Below are positions 27,754 to 37,176 of a DNA stretch of 64,000 bases, piece after piece (the first letter of the stretch is position 1; the number at the start of each line of letters is the position of its first letter). The notes under the pieces are model-generated. The model was not told where the DNA came from, ran no database searches, and was given only the letters and a program-made list of their open reading frames with translations. Source of the DNA: Isoptericola jiangsuensis. Its GTDB lineage: Bacteria > Actinomycetota > Actinomycetes > Actinomycetales > Cellulomonadaceae. The position numbers and the translations under genes are program-made. Location: assembly GCF_002563715.1 (NCBI RefSeq), contig NZ_PDJJ01000001.1, positions 620,001-684,000 of the forward strand, in the 5' to 3' direction.

Positions 27754-28824
27754 ATGAAGGACCAGGTCGACGTCAACCCGATCGTGCTCCAGCGCGCGGA
27801 CCCGCACGTGCTGCGTCATGACGGGCAGTACTACTTCACGGGCTCCTACCCGGCCTACGACCGGGTCGTCCTGCGCCGGGCAGCCCGGCTCGAGGACCTT
27901 CAGGCCGCGCCCGAGGTGACGATCTGGACCCGGCACGCCACGGGTCCGCAGTCGCACCTCATCTGGGCGCCCGAGATCCACCGCGTCGGCGACGCCTGGT
28001 ACGTCTACTTCGCCGCCGCCCCGAACGACCACGGCACCGCCGACCTGCCCGGCACGCCCGAGACCTTCAACCACCGCGTGTTCGTGCTCGAGTGCACCGA
28101 CGCCGACCCGATGACGGGGGAGTGGGTCGAGCGCGGCCAGGTCGACACCGGCTGGGAGTCGTTCGCGCTGGACGCCACGACGTTCGTGCTCGACGGCACC
28201 CAGTACCTCGTGTGGGCCCAGCAGGACTTCGAGGTCCGCGGCCACTCGAACCTCTACATCGCCCCGATGGCCGACCCGTGGACGCTGGCCGGCCCCGCCG
28301 TCGAGCTGACGCGCCCAGAGTTCGACTGGGAGGTCAAGGGCTTCTGGGTCAACGAGGGCCCGTCCGTCCTGGTGCGCGACGGCCGGGTGCTCCTCACCTA
28401 CTCGGGTGCGGCGACCGGCGTCGACTACGCGATGGGCGTCCTGGCCGCGGACGCCTCCGCCGACCTCCTCGACCCGGCGTCGTGGACCAAGAGCCCGGAC
28501 CCCGTGTTCGTCTCCGACCCGTCGGTGCACCAGTACGGGCCGGGCCACAACTCGTTCACCGAGTCGCCCGAGGGCGAGACCGTGCTGGTGTACCACGCCC
28601 GCACGTACACCGAGATCGTCGGGGACCCGCTGTGGGACCCGAACCGTCACGCCTGCGCGCAGGTGCTGCCCTTCGACGCCGACGGCAACCCCGTGTGGGG
28701 CACGCCGGCGCCGCTCGGTCGCCCGGTGCCGACCTCGACCGACGTGCTGACGCCGGACGGGACGGCCGTGCTGTCCGTGGCCGAGCAGGCCGCCGAACCG
28801 GAGGTCCTCGCCGCGCAGCGGTGA
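27754..28824 (+). CDS. GH43 alpha-L-arabinofuranosidase (exo-1,5-arabinanase type)
   Basis: A 356-aa GH43 enzyme without a signal peptide, so it acts in the cytoplasm on imported arabino-oligosaccharides. The five-bladed propeller catalytic residues are visible: base Asp16 in RADPHVL, pKa modulator Asp140 in FALDATT and acid Glu201 in VNEGPS. Overall it resembles subfamily 26, which contains exo-alpha-1,5-L-arabinofuranosidases; that subfamily call is by motif feel only. The ATG at 27754 has GAAGGA upstream and replaces an in-frame TTG/ATG option 24 bp earlier that lies in the operator region. The next gene is a sugar:proton symporter, consistent with an uptake-hydrolysis pair. Confidence 0.82.
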   Translation: MKDQVDVNPIVLQRADPHVLRHDGQYYFTGSYPAYDRVVLRRAARLEDLQAAPEVTIWTRHATGPQSHLIWAPEIHRVGDAWYVYFAAAPNDHGTADLPGTPETFNHRVFVLECTDADPMTGEWVERGQVDTGWESFALDATTFVLDGTQYLVWAQQDFEVRGHSNLYIAPMADPWTLAGPAVELTRPEFDWEVKGFWVNEGPSVLVRDGRVLLTYSGAATGVDYAMGVLAADASADLLDPASWTKSPDPVFVSDPSVHQYGPGHNSFTESPEGETVLVYHARTYTEIVGDPLWDPNRHACAQVLPFDADGNPVWGTPAPLGRPVPTSTDVLTPDGTAVLSVAEQAAEPEVLAAQR

Positions 28825-28961
28825 CCTTCCTCACGGTGGGCGTCGCCGCTGGTCACGGTGACGGCGGCGCCCCGCGGCCAGGCCGCACCCAATTTCTATC
28901 GTTTACCGTGTAGGTGTGCCGGGCCGACCGACGTCCCGGTGCAGTCACCCGAGGAGCGTCG

Positions 28962-30290
28962 ATGACCGACCACCACCACACCGCCGTCGAGGTCGAGGGC
29001 CGTCCCACCACCGGAGCGCGCGCGTCCCTGCGCAACCCCGTGTTCTGGAACGTCGGAGGCCTGTTCTTCTTCTACTTCGCCATCTGGCAGCTGGCGATGA
29101 CGTTCCTCAGCCCGTGGCTGGCCGAGGAGGCCGGCATGAGCAGCGGCAACATCGGGCTCGTGTTCTCCGTCATCGCGCTCGTGGCGTTCTGCCTCCAGCC
29201 CTTCTACGGGTACATCCAGGACCGGCTCGGGTTCCGCAAGAACCTCCTCGCCTTCGTCGTGGTCTGCGCCGCCTTCGTCGGCCCGTTCTTCGCGTTCGTG
29301 TTCCTGCCGATCGTGTCGTTCAACGAGGTCGTCGGCGCCGTCGTCGCGGGCATCTACCTCTCGCTCGTGCTCAACGCGGGCGTCGGCGTCGTCGAGGCGT
29401 TCAACGAGCGCACGTCCCGCGCCAACGGCTTCGAGTACGGCCACGTGCGCCTCTTCGGCTCGCTCGCCGGTGCCACCGCCTCGCTCGTGGGCGGCTTCGT
29501 CTGGGCGTCCGACCCGAACAACATCTGGTGGGCCGGCACGTTCTCCGCGATCCTGCTCGGCGTCCTGCTGTTCGTCGTCCGCACCCCCAAGCCGGGCGAC
29601 CCCGGCTACACCGCCATCAGCGCCGACTCCTCCGACACGGCCCCCCGGGCCGACTCCGGCGCCGTCAAGGCCCTGCTGCGCAACCGCTCGTTCGTCGGCT
29701 TCATGATCCTCATGTTCGGCACCGCCGCGCTCTACGACGTGTTCGACCAGCAGTTCGCGATCTACTTCGCGCAGCACGCCACCGGCGTCGCCGACCCGCA
29801 GGTGCTGTTCTCCCGCGTCGTGTTCGTCCAGATCCTGCTCGAGGCCGCCGTCATGGTCGCCATGCCGTTCCTCATCAACAGGATCGGCGCCAAGTGGGGC
29901 CTGATCCTCTTCGCGATGGTGCTGATCGTGCGCGTCATCGGCTCGGCCTTCGTCGTGCACACCTGGGCGCTCATCCTGTGGCGCCTGCTCGCCGCCATCG
30001 AGATGCCGCTCATGCTCATCTCCGTGATGAAGTACATCACCCGCATGTTCGACGTGCGGATCTCCGCCACGGCCTACATGGTCGGGTTCAACATGGCCAA
30101 GGCCGCCGGCGTCTTCATCTTCTCGTGGGTGTTCGGCCTGTCCTACGACGCCATCGGCTTCTCCGCGTCGTACGTCGTGATGGCGGTCGTCGTCGTCGCC
30201 GTCACCGCCGCCGCCATGTTCCTCATGCGCAGCGACCGCGGCCGGCCGGACCCGGGCGCCGTGTCCGCCGAGCGGGCGGTCACCGCCTGA
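28962..30290 (+). CDS. LacY/RafB-type oligosaccharide:H+ symporter (MFS)
   Basis: A 442-aa, 12-helix major facilitator of the oligosaccharide:proton symporter family. It shows NVGGLFFFYFAIWQLAM in helix 1, the loop 2-3 motif YIQDRLGFRKN, and FEYGHVRLFGSLAGA, which parallels the functional helix 4-5 region (ERxSR, YG.VR) of LacY, RafB and CscB. It probably imports arabino- or other plant oligosaccharides for the GH43 enzyme upstream (inference from context). The ATG at 28962 follows GAGGAG (28951-28956). The 137-bp gap before it includes a TANNNT element TACCGT (28904-28909), so separate transcription is possible. Confidence 0.85.
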   Translation: MTDHHHTAVEVEGRPTTGARASLRNPVFWNVGGLFFFYFAIWQLAMTFLSPWLAEEAGMSSGNIGLVFSVIALVAFCLQPFYGYIQDRLGFRKNLLAFVVVCAAFVGPFFAFVFLPIVSFNEVVGAVVAGIYLSLVLNAGVGVVEAFNERTSRANGFEYGHVRLFGSLAGATASLVGGFVWASDPNNIWWAGTFSAILLGVLLFVVRTPKPGDPGYTAISADSSDTAPRADSGAVKALLRNRSFVGFMILMFGTAALYDVFDQQFAIYFAQHATGVADPQVLFSRVVFVQILLEAAVMVAMPFLINRIGAKWGLILFAMVLIVRVIGSAFVVHTWALILWRLLAAIEMPLMLISVMKYITRMFDVRISATAYMVGFNMAKAAGVFIFSWVFGLSYDAIGFSASYVVMAVVVVAVTAAAMFLMRSDRGRPDPGAVSAERAVTA

Positions 30291-31140
30291 GCACGGTGAC
30301 GGGGCAGGGCGCGAAGTCCAGCACCTGACGGCTGGTCGAACCCAGCACCAGCCTGTCGAACCCACCCAGCCCACGGGTGCCGACCACCAGCCGGTCGGCA
30401 CCCGTGGCTGCTTCCACGAGCATCTTCGCGGCCTGGCCGTGCAGCACCTGGGGGCGCACCCGCTCGGCGGGCAGCGACACGCCCGCGTCCCGGACCGCCG
30501 CGTCCAGGCAGTCCCGGGCGAACCTCTCGTAGTCGTCGATCGGGGGCGCCCAGCCCCACGACCCCGGCAGCGGGGCGAGGGTCGTGATCTGCCACGCGAA
30601 CACGGGCTCCAGCACCGCGCCGATCCGCTCCGCCACCTCCGCGCCGTGCCGCAGCGCCGCCACCGACGGCACCGACGTGTCCACGCCGACGACCACCCGC
30701 GGCTCGGCCCCGTCCACGAGCTCGGGCGTCGGGCCGTCGTCCAGGCGTCGCACCACCGTGACCGGCACGTCGGCGTTCTCCGCCACCGTGGTCGACACGC
30801 TGCCCAGCACCCGGCGCCCGACCCGGCCGCGGCGACGCCGACCCAGCACCAGCATGACGGCCCCGTGCGCCGCGGTCAGCAGGGCCTCCGGCGCCGGACC
30901 CGGCAGGCACACCACGTCCACGTCCACGTCGACGCCGTGCCGGGCGGCCGCCCGGTCGACGATCTCCCGGGTCCCGGCGAGCCGCTCCGCCCGCACCGGC
31001 TCCAGGTCCGCGGCGTCGCGCTCCGGCGCCGCCTGGACCACCGTCAGCCCGACCCCGCGGGACGCGGCCTCCGTCAGCGCCCAGTCCAGCGCCTCGTCCG
31101 CCTCCGCCGAACCGTTGACCCCGACCACGATGCCGTCCAT
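30280..31140 (-). CDS. Tandem universal stress protein (two Usp domains)
   Basis: A 286-aa protein with two UspA domains (about residues 1-140 and 148-286). Each ends in a nucleotide-binding G-X2-G-X9-G(S/T) motif: LGRRRRGRVGRRVLGSVS in the first and GTRGLGGFDRLVLGSTS in the second. This is the tandem ATP-binding type expanded in actinobacteria for hypoxia and stationary-phase stress. The ATG at 31140 is 6 nt downstream of minus-strand TATCCT (31147-31152): leaderless. Its stop overlaps the symporter stop region by 11 bp (convergent). Confidence 0.9.
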   Translation of the reverse strand: MDGIVVGVNGSAEADEALDWALTEAASRGVGLTVVQAAPERDAADLEPVRAERLAGTREIVDRAAARHGVDVDVDVVCLPGPAPEALLTAAHGAVMLVLGRRRRGRVGRRVLGSVSTTVAENADVPVTVVRRLDDGPTPELVDGAEPRVVVGVDTSVPSVAALRHGAEVAERIGAVLEPVFAWQITTLAPLPGSWGWAPPIDDYERFARDCLDAAVRDAGVSLPAERVRPQVLHGQAAKMLVEAATGADRLVVGTRGLGGFDRLVLGSTSRQVLDFAPCPVTVLRR

Positions 31141-31222
31141 GTCCGCAGGATAGGTCCGCCCGCCGGGCCCGGCAGGTCGGACGGACGGGCCCGCACCGGC
31201 GCCGTCGCCTAGGGTGTCGCGC

Positions 31223-33412
31223 ATGTCCCGCACCACCCCCGTGACCGCCGCGCGCCCCGACGCCGGCGCCCCGCGCGCCGCGGTCGGCGGCGGCGGGAAC
31301 CGCGCCGACATCCAGGGACTGCGCGCCCTCGCGGTCGCGGCCGTGGTCGTGTTCCACCTGTGGCCGGGCGTCCTGACCGGCGGGTACGTCGGCGTCGACG
31401 TGTTCTTCGTGCTGTCCGGGTTCCTCATCACCAGCCACCTCGTGCGCCGGCCCGTCGGCTCGCCCCGGGCGCTGGCCGACTTCTGGGCGCGGCGCGTGCG
31501 GCGCCTCATCCCCGCCGCGACCCTCGTGCTCGCCCTGACCCTCGTCGCGGCCGTCGTCTGGCTGCCGTCCACCGTGCTCGCCGGGACGGCGCGCGAGGTC
31601 GCCGCCTCCGCCCTCTACGTCGAGAACTGGCACCTCGCCCGGTCCGAGGCCGACTACCTCGCGGCCGACCAGGCGCACTCGCCCGTCCAGCACTACTGGT
31701 CGCTGTCCATCGAGGAGCAGTTCTACCTGCTGTGGCCCGTGCTCCTGGGCGCCGCCACCTGGACCGCCCTGCGCGTGCGGCGGTCCCGGGCCCGGCGGGC
31801 GGCCGGCCCGGCGAGCGCCTCCGGGGACGTGCCGGACCAGGACGCGCGGCGGACCGCCGCCCGCACCGCGGCCCTGGTCACGGGCGTGGTCGTGGTCGCG
31901 TCCCTCGCCCGCTCCGTCCAGCTCACGGCCGCCGAGCCCGCCGCCGCCTACTTCGTGTCCACCACCCGGTTCTGGGAGCTCGGCCTCGGTGGTCTCCTCG
32001 CCGCGCTGCTGGCGCTGCGCACCACCGCCGGCCGGCCCGAGGTCCCGGACGGTCCGGCCGCGCGGGTCCTGCGGCCCGTCGCCGCGTGGGCCGGGCTCGC
32101 GATGATCGTCGTCGCCTGCCTCACGTTCGACGCCGACACCCCGTTCCCCGGCACCGCAGCCCTGCTGCCGACCGTCGGCACCGCGCTCGTCGTCGCCGCG
32201 GCCGCCGACCCGCTGCGCGGCGGACCCGGGCGCCTGCTCGGACGCCGGCCCGTGCAGTGGCTGGGCGACGCCTCCTACTCCGTCTACCTGTGGCACTGGC
32301 CCCTCGTCGTCATCGTGCCCGTCGCCCTCGACACCGACGGCCCGCTCGTCATGGTCGGCGTGCTGGCCGCCACCCTCGGGCTCGCCGCGCTGTCCCGCAC
32401 CTGGGTCGAGGAACGCCTGCGGCACCACCCCCTCCTGGTGCGCCGTCGTGCCGCCACGTTCGTGCTGCTCGCCGTGTGCGTCGGCGTCGTCGCCGGCGCC
32501 GGGACGGTCGTCGCGCAGCGCACGGAGACCGCCCAGCGGGAGGCCGCCGCCGCGTTCGCCGTCGCCGTCGAGGAGGCCGGTGACTGCCTCGGCGCCACGG
32601 TCGAGCGCGACCCGTCCTGCCCGCGGCCCGCCTTCGTCACCCCGCCGCTCGTCGCCGCCGAGGACCGGCCCGTCGTCTACGCCGACGGCTGCTGGAACAA
32701 CACCCCGTTCACCACCCGGAACACCTGCACCTACGGGCCCGCCGACGCGACCACGCGGATCGCGCTCGTCGGGAACTCCCACGCCGGGCACTGGGTGCCC
32801 GCCCTCACCGACGCCCTCGACACCGAGGGGTGGCGGCTCACCACCTACCTCCAGTCGGTCTGCTACACCGTCGACGACCTGCTCGACATCGAGGGCACCG
32901 GCGTCGCGGAGAGCTGCCGCGACACCAACCGGTGGGCCGTCGACCAGGTCGTCACGGGCGGCTACGACCTCGTCGTGCTGTCCGACCGGACGAACCAGCC
33001 GCTGGCCGACATGCCCGAGGACGAGCAGGAGGCCGCCGCGCAGGCCGCCTACGCCGAGACGCTCGCGGCCTTCACGGACGCCGGGATCCCCGTGCTCGTG
33101 CTGCGCGACACCCCGGCGATGCCCGCGGACGTGCCCGACTGCGTGGCGCTCCACCCCGACGACCTCGACCGGTGCGGCGCCCCGCCCGCCGTCGCGCTCG
33201 AGCCCGACCCGCTGGCCGCCGCGGCCGCCGCGGACACCACCGGGCTGGTGTCCGTCACGAGCGTCGAGGACCTCATGTGCGACCCGGACCTCTGCCACGC
33301 CGTCGTCGGCGGTCTCGTGGCCTACTTCGACCACGGTCATCTCACCGCGACGTTCGCCCGCACCCTCGCGCCCGAGGTGACCGGCGCCGTCCGCGACCGC
33401 CTCGCCGGCTGA
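31223..33412 (+). CDS. OafA/YrhL-type membrane acyltransferase with C-terminal SGNH domain
   Basis: A 729-aa protein. The N-terminal acyltransferase-3 domain (about residues 20-400, ten or more helices) starts ADIQGLRALAVAAVVVFH with the active-site His and contains YVGVDVFFVLSGFLI and HYWSLSIEEQFYLLWP. The C-terminal SGNH hydrolase-like domain has Ser519 in GNSHAGHW and a late HGHLT segment. It should O-acetylate a cell-surface glycan or peptidoglycan by passing acyl groups across the membrane to the SGNH domain. The ATG at 31223 is 7 nt after TAGGGT (31210-31215); a GTG at 31214 would lie inside that -10 and is rejected. Confidence 0.87.
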   Translation: MSRTTPVTAARPDAGAPRAAVGGGGNRADIQGLRALAVAAVVVFHLWPGVLTGGYVGVDVFFVLSGFLITSHLVRRPVGSPRALADFWARRVRRLIPAATLVLALTLVAAVVWLPSTVLAGTAREVAASALYVENWHLARSEADYLAADQAHSPVQHYWSLSIEEQFYLLWPVLLGAATWTALRVRRSRARRAAGPASASGDVPDQDARRTAARTAALVTGVVVVASLARSVQLTAAEPAAAYFVSTTRFWELGLGGLLAALLALRTTAGRPEVPDGPAARVLRPVAAWAGLAMIVVACLTFDADTPFPGTAALLPTVGTALVVAAAADPLRGGPGRLLGRRPVQWLGDASYSVYLWHWPLVVIVPVALDTDGPLVMVGVLAATLGLAALSRTWVEERLRHHPLLVRRRAATFVLLAVCVGVVAGAGTVVAQRTETAQREAAAAFAVAVEEAGDCLGATVERDPSCPRPAFVTPPLVAAEDRPVVYADGCWNNTPFTTRNTCTYGPADATTRIALVGNSHAGHWVPALTDALDTEGWRLTTYLQSVCYTVDDLLDIEGTGVAESCRDTNRWAVDQVVTGGYDLVVLSDRTNQPLADMPEDEQEAAAQAAYAETLAAFTDAGIPVLVLRDTPAMPADVPDCVALHPDDLDRCGAPPAVALEPDPLAAAAAADTTGLVSVTSVEDLMCDPDLCHAVVGGLVAYFDHGHLTATFARTLAPEVTGAVRDRLAG

Positions 33413-33492
33413 CGCGAGCCAGCGCAGCGTCCTGCGGGTCAGCGCACAGCAGCGCGAGTCAGCGCAGGCTCCCGCGAGTCAGCGCGGCGGTG
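33413..33492. repeat. 20-bp tandem repeat array A (4 units)
   Basis: Four consecutive 20-bp units start at 33413, 33433, 33453 and 33473, matching consensus CGCGA[C/G]TCAGCGCAGRTTCC with decay at the first two and the last. The array begins at the base after the acyltransferase stop and runs into the end of the convergent gene at 33479, whose TGA stop (33479-33481) lies inside unit 4. It is the same family as arrays B (37047) and C (45961). Confidence 0.85.
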
Positions 33493-34174
33493 GCGGGTGC
33501 AGCAGCGAGCGGATCGGACGCGTGACGATGTCGACGCGGTCGACCAGGTCGCCCGGCCCCGTGACGACGATCGCCCGCCCGCGCGCCGTCACGTGCACCG
33601 CCACGACGTCGCGCACCTCCACCCGCGTCGCGGGGCGCGGCTGACCGTCCACGCGCAGCTCGCCGGTCTCCAGCGGCACCGCGTCGACCTCCGCGACGAT
33701 CGCCCGCATGGCGGAGCGGTAGTCGGCGAACCCGTCCGCGAAGTCCGGCACCGCGGGGTCGCCGTCGGCCTCCACGGGGGCGGCGATGTCGGCGTGCAGG
33801 GGTGCGGCCAGCGCCCCGCTGCACGCGGCCCGCACGACGTCCTCGACGAGGTCGTCGGTCACCTCCGAGCGCAGCGTCTCGACCTCGAACGCCTCGCCCG
33901 CGAACGTGCGGTACGACCGCACGAACCGGTCCGACGTCGGGTCGACGCGGTGCTCGTCGCCCGTGAGGGCCTCGTCCTCCAGGTCCAGGCCCCAGGTGAG
34001 CGGGTCGTCGACCTCGCCCACGACGCCCGAGAACTGCGCCATCCGTTCGTCCACGACGTCGTGCGGACCCACGGACGGCAGCCCGTGCCGTTCGGCGTCC
34101 GTCGGTGTCGACGCGGCGGCGTCCCCCTCGCGTCCGGTGTCGTCGTGCCCTGCGTCCCGTCCGACGTCGTCCAT
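33479..34174 (-). CDS. Hypothetical protein divergent from clpC
   Basis: A 231-aa soluble, strongly acidic protein. Its first 45 residues are disordered (Asp/Gly/Ala-rich). The later part carries blocks such as FVRSYRTFAGEAFEVETLRSE and a C-terminal segment ending RPIRSLLHPPPP. No membrane segment or catalytic motif is recognised. The ATG at 34174 follows GGGAGGTCC. It shares a 207-bp divergent promoter region with clpC, and its stop codon falls within tandem-repeat array A. Confidence 0.6.
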   Translation of the reverse strand: MDDVGRDAGHDDTGREGDAAASTPTDAERHGLPSVGPHDVVDERMAQFSGVVGEVDDPLTWGLDLEDEALTGDEHRVDPTSDRFVRSYRTFAGEAFEVETLRSEVTDDLVEDVVRAACSGALAAPLHADIAAPVEADGDPAVPDFADGFADYRSAMRAIVAEVDAVPLETGELRVDGQPRPATRVEVRDVVAVHVTARGRAIVVTGPGDLVDRVDIVTRPIRSLLHPPPPR

Positions 34175-34254
34175 GGCGGACCTCCCGGTGAGCGTGACCT
34201 CTTGCACAGACCTTGCCCTTCCATCGTCTCGCTCGGCAACGGGGCACGCCGTCA

Positions 34255-34312
34255 CGCCCCTGGCGAACAAGGGCATTCCGAGGGGGTCGGGCGGGTTCGC
34301 ACCGCATAGAGT
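34255..34312 (+). promoter_or_regulatory. ClgR-box match and -10 element of clpC
   Basis: On the minus strand 34268-34255 reads GTTCGC-CAGGG-GCG, an exact match to the GTTCGC-N5-GCG site described for the actinobacterial activator ClgR. A -10-like TAGAGT lies at 34307-34312, about 45 bp downstream of the box centre and 70 bp before the clpC ATG, a distance suited to activation. No good -35 is visible, as expected for an activator-dependent promoter. Confidence 0.55.
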
Positions 34313-34381
34313 CGTAGCGGTCAGGCTGTCGCCGTCATCTCCGACGGGGTGCAGGAAAAGCCGCTCGTGAGGGAGCAGCAC

Positions 34382-36949
34382 ATGTTCGAGAGATTTACGG
34401 ACCGAGCCCGTCGGGTGGTCGTCCTCGCTCAGGAAGAGGCGAGGATGCTCAACCACAACTACATCGGCACGGAGCACATCCTGCTCGGCCTCATCCACGA
34501 GGGTGAGGGCGTGGCCGCGAAGGCGCTGGAGTCGCTGGGCATCTCGCTCGACGGCGTGCGCGCGCAGGTCACCGAGATCATCGGCGAGGGCCAGCAGGCC
34601 CCCAGCGGGCACATCCCGTTCACGCCGCGTGCCAAGAAGGTGCTGGAGCTGTCGCTGCGCGAGGCGCTGCAGCTCGGCCACAACTACATCGGCACCGAGC
34701 ACATCCTGCTCGGCCTCATCCGCGAGGGCGAGGGTGTCGCGGCGCAGGTGCTCACCAAGATGGGCGCCGACCTCAACAAGGTGCGCCAGCAGGTCATCCA
34801 GCTGCTGTCCGGCTACCAGGGCAAGGAGCCGGTCGCGGCCGGCGGCCCGGCCGAGGGCCAGCCGTCCGGCTCGGCCGTGCTCGACCAGTTCGGGCGCAAC
34901 CTCACCCAGGCCGCCCGCGAGGGCAAGCTGGACCCGGTGATCGGGCGCACGCAGGAGATCGAGCGCGTCATGCAGGTCCTGTCGCGCCGCACCAAGAACA
35001 ACCCGGTGCTGATCGGCGAGCCCGGCGTCGGCAAGACGGCGGTCGTCGAGGGTCTCGCCCAGGACATCGTCCGCGGCGACGTCCCCGAGACGCTGAAGGA
35101 CAAGCAGCTGTACACGCTCGACCTCGGCGCGCTGGTGGCCGGGTCGCGCTACCGCGGTGACTTCGAGGAGCGCCTGAAGAAGGTCCTCAAGGAGATCCGC
35201 ACCCGCGGCGACATCATCCTGTTCATCGACGAGATCCACACCCTCGTCGGGGCGGGTGCCGCTGAAGGAGCGATCGACGCCGCCAGCATCCTCAAGCCGA
35301 TGCTGGCCCGCGGCGAGCTCCAGACCATCGGTGCGACCACGCTCGACGAGTACCGCAAGCACGTCGAGAAGGACCCGGCCCTGGAGCGTCGCTTCCAGCC
35401 GATCCAGGTCAACGAGCCGTCCCTCGAGCACGCCATCGAGATCCTCAAGGGCCTGCGCGACCGCTACGAGGCGCACCACCGCGTGTCCATCACGGACTCC
35501 GCGCTGGTCTCCGCCGCGCAGCTCGCCGACCGGTACATCAACGACCGGTACCTCCCGGACAAGGCGATCGACCTCATCGACGAGGCGGGCGCGCGCCTGC
35601 GCATCCGTCGCATGACCGCCCCGCCGGAGCTCAAGGAGCTCGACGAGGAGATCGCCGAGGCACGCCGCGAGAAGGAGTCGGCGATCGACGAGCAGGACTT
35701 CGAGAAGGCCGCCGGCCTGCGTGACACCGAGAAGCGGCTCACGCAGCAGCGCGCCGACAAGGAGAAGGCCTGGAAGTCGGGCGACCTCGACACGGTCGCG
35801 GAGGTGGACGACGAGCTCATCGCCGAGGTGCTGGCGATGTCGACAGGCATCCCGGTCATCAAGCTCACCGAGGAGGAGTCGAGCAAGCTCCTGCACATGG
35901 AGGACGAGCTGCACAAGCGCGTCGTCGGGCAGGACATCGCGATCAAGGCGCTCTCCCAGGCGATCCGTCGCACCCGTGCCGGCCTCAAGGACCCGAAGCG
36001 TCCCGGCGGCTCGTTCATCTTCGCCGGCCCCACCGGCGTCGGGAAGACCGAGCTCGCCAAGGCGCTCGCCGAGTTCCTGTTCGGTGACGAGGACGCGCTC
36101 ATCCAGCTCGACATGTCCGAGTTCTCGGAGAAGCACACGGTCTCGCGGCTGTTCGGCTCGCCCCCCGGCTACGTCGGGTACGACGAGGGTGGCCAGCTCA
36201 CCGAGAAGGTGCGTCGTCGTCCGTTCTCCGTCGTCCTGTTCGACGAGGTGGAGAAGGCGCACGCCGACATCTTCAACTCGCTGCTGCAGGTGCTCGAGGA
36301 CGGCCGTCTCACCGACTCCCAGGGTCGCGTGGTCGACTTCAAGAACACCGTCATCATCATGACGACGAACCTCGGCACGCGGGACATCGCCAAGGGCGTC
36401 CAGACCGGCTTCAACGCCGGCGGCGACCTGGTGACGTCCTACGAGCGGATGAAGGCGAAGGTCAACGAGGAGCTCAAGCAGCACTTCCGGCCCGAGTTCC
36501 TCAACCGTGTCGACGACACCGTCGTGTTCCCGCAGCTCTCCCAGGACGAGATCATCCAGATCGTCGACCTGGAGATCGCGAAGCTGGACAAGCGTCTGCG
36601 CGACAAGGACATGGGCATCGAGCTCACCCAGGCCGCGAAGAACCTGCTCGCCGAGAAGGGCTACGACCCGGTCCTCGGTGCGCGTCCGCTGAAGCGGGCC
36701 ATCCAGCGGGAGATCGAGGACACCCTGTCCGAGAAGATCCTGTTCGGCGACCTGCGTCCGGGCCAGCTCGTGCTGGTCGACGGCGAGGGCGAGGGCATCC
36801 TCGGGGAGTTCACGTTCCGCGGGGTCGACAAGGCCGAGCACGAGCGCGGCCCGGTCTCGGTCGGCGCCGCCTCGGCGCTCGACGCCCCGACGGGCGTGTC
36901 CGTGAAGGACCTCCCGCCGACCGGTCAGATGCAGGCCGGCGCGGAGTGA
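34382..36949 (+). CDS. clpC: ATP-dependent Clp protease ATP-binding subunit ClpC
   Basis: An 855-aa Hsp100 unfoldase that feeds ClpP. Two Clp-N repeats (about residues 1-145) each contain [17 protein letters not shown]+ module 1 has Walker A GEPGVGKT at 212-219. A UVR/coiled-coil middle domain (about 410-480, ending in short heptads) follows, then AAA+ module 2 with Walker A GPTGVGKT at 549-556 and [15 protein letters not shown]. The IGF-type ClpP-binding loop region is in module 2. The ATG at 34382 follows GAGGGAG; the open frame extends 11 codons upstream but has no ribosome site. Probably ClgR-activated, as in related genera. Confidence 0.97.
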   Translation: MFERFTDRARRVVVLAQEEARMLNHNYIGTEHILLGLIHEGEGVAAKALESLGISLDGVRAQVTEIIGEGQQAPSGHIPFTPRAKKVLELSLREALQLGHNYIGTEHILLGLIREGEGVAAQVLTKMGADLNKVRQQVIQLLSGYQGKEPVAAGGPAEGQPSGSAVLDQFGRNLTQAAREGKLDPVIGRTQEIERVMQVLSRRTKNNPVLIGEPGVGKTAVVEGLAQDIVRGDVPETLKDKQLYTLDLGALVAGSRYRGDFEERLKKVLKEIRTRGDIILFIDEIHTLVGAGAAEGAIDAASILKPMLARGELQTIGATTLDEYRKHVEKDPALERRFQPIQVNEPSLEHAIEILKGLRDRYEAHHRVSITDSALVSAAQLADRYINDRYLPDKAIDLIDEAGARLRIRRMTAPPELKELDEEIAEARREKESAIDEQDFEKAAGLRDTEKRLTQQRADKEKAWKSGDLDTVAEVDDELIAEVLAMSTGIPVIKLTEEESSKLLHMEDELHKRVVGQDIAIKALSQAIRRTRAGLKDPKRPGGSFIFAGPTGVGKTELAKALAEFLFGDEDALIQLDMSEFSEKHTVSRLFGSPPGYVGYDEGGQLTEKVRRRPFSVVLFDEVEKAHADIFNSLLQVLEDGRLTDSQGRVVDFKNTVIIMTTNLGTRDIAKGVQTGFNAGGDLVTSYERMKAKVNEELKQHFRPEFLNRVDDTVVFPQLSQDEIIQIVDLEIAKLDKRLRDKDMGIELTQAAKNLLAEKGYDPVLGARPLKRAIQREIEDTLSEKILFGDLRPGQLVLVDGEGEGILGEFTFRGVDKAEHERGPVSVGAASALDAPTGVSVKDLPPTGQMQAGAE

Positions 36950-36990
36950 CCCCGACCGTCGGCTGACGGTCCGGACCACCTCCGGAGCTC

Positions 36991-37029
36991 GAAGGCCCCG
37001 GACCCTCCTCACAAGGGTCCGGGGCCTTC
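36991..37029. terminator. Terminator after clpC
   Basis: GAAGGCCCCGGACCCT (36991-37006), a 7-nt loop, AGGGTCCGGGGCCTTC (37014-37029): a perfect 16-bp stem 41 bp after the clpC stop, immediately before tandem-repeat array B. There is no U-tract. Confidence 0.82.
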
Positions 37030-37046
37030 GCCGTGCCCGCCGCCTC

Positions 37047-37166
37047 CGCGAGTCGGCGCAGGTTCCCGCGACTCAGCGCAGGTTCCCGCGACTCAGCGCT
37101 CGACGGCGCGAGTCAGCGCAGATGCCCGCGACTCAGCGCAGGTTCCCGCGACTCGGCGCGGGACCG
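37047..37166. repeat. 20-bp tandem repeat array B (6 units)
   Basis: Six units of exactly 20 bp start at 37047, 37067, 37087, 37107, 37127 and 37147. Units 2 and 5 are identical; the others differ at 1-6 positions, mostly in the 3' half. The conserved core is CGCGA[C/G]TC[A/G]GCGC. The array fills the space between the clpC terminator and the stop of the convergent rhodanese gene (37177). Confidence 0.92.
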
Positions 37167-37176
37167 TCGCCGACGG

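Noticed and set aside
28891-28910. LacI operator before the symporter gene (around TCTATCGTTTACC)
   Set aside because: The two sides of the central CG do not form an inverted repeat.
31214-31222. GTG at 31214 as start of the acyltransferase
   Set aside because: It lies within the TAGGGT -10 element; ATG at 31223 has the leaderless spacing.
37047-37166. CRISPR array
   Set aside because: The units are contiguous 20-mers with no spacers, and no cas genes are in the window.
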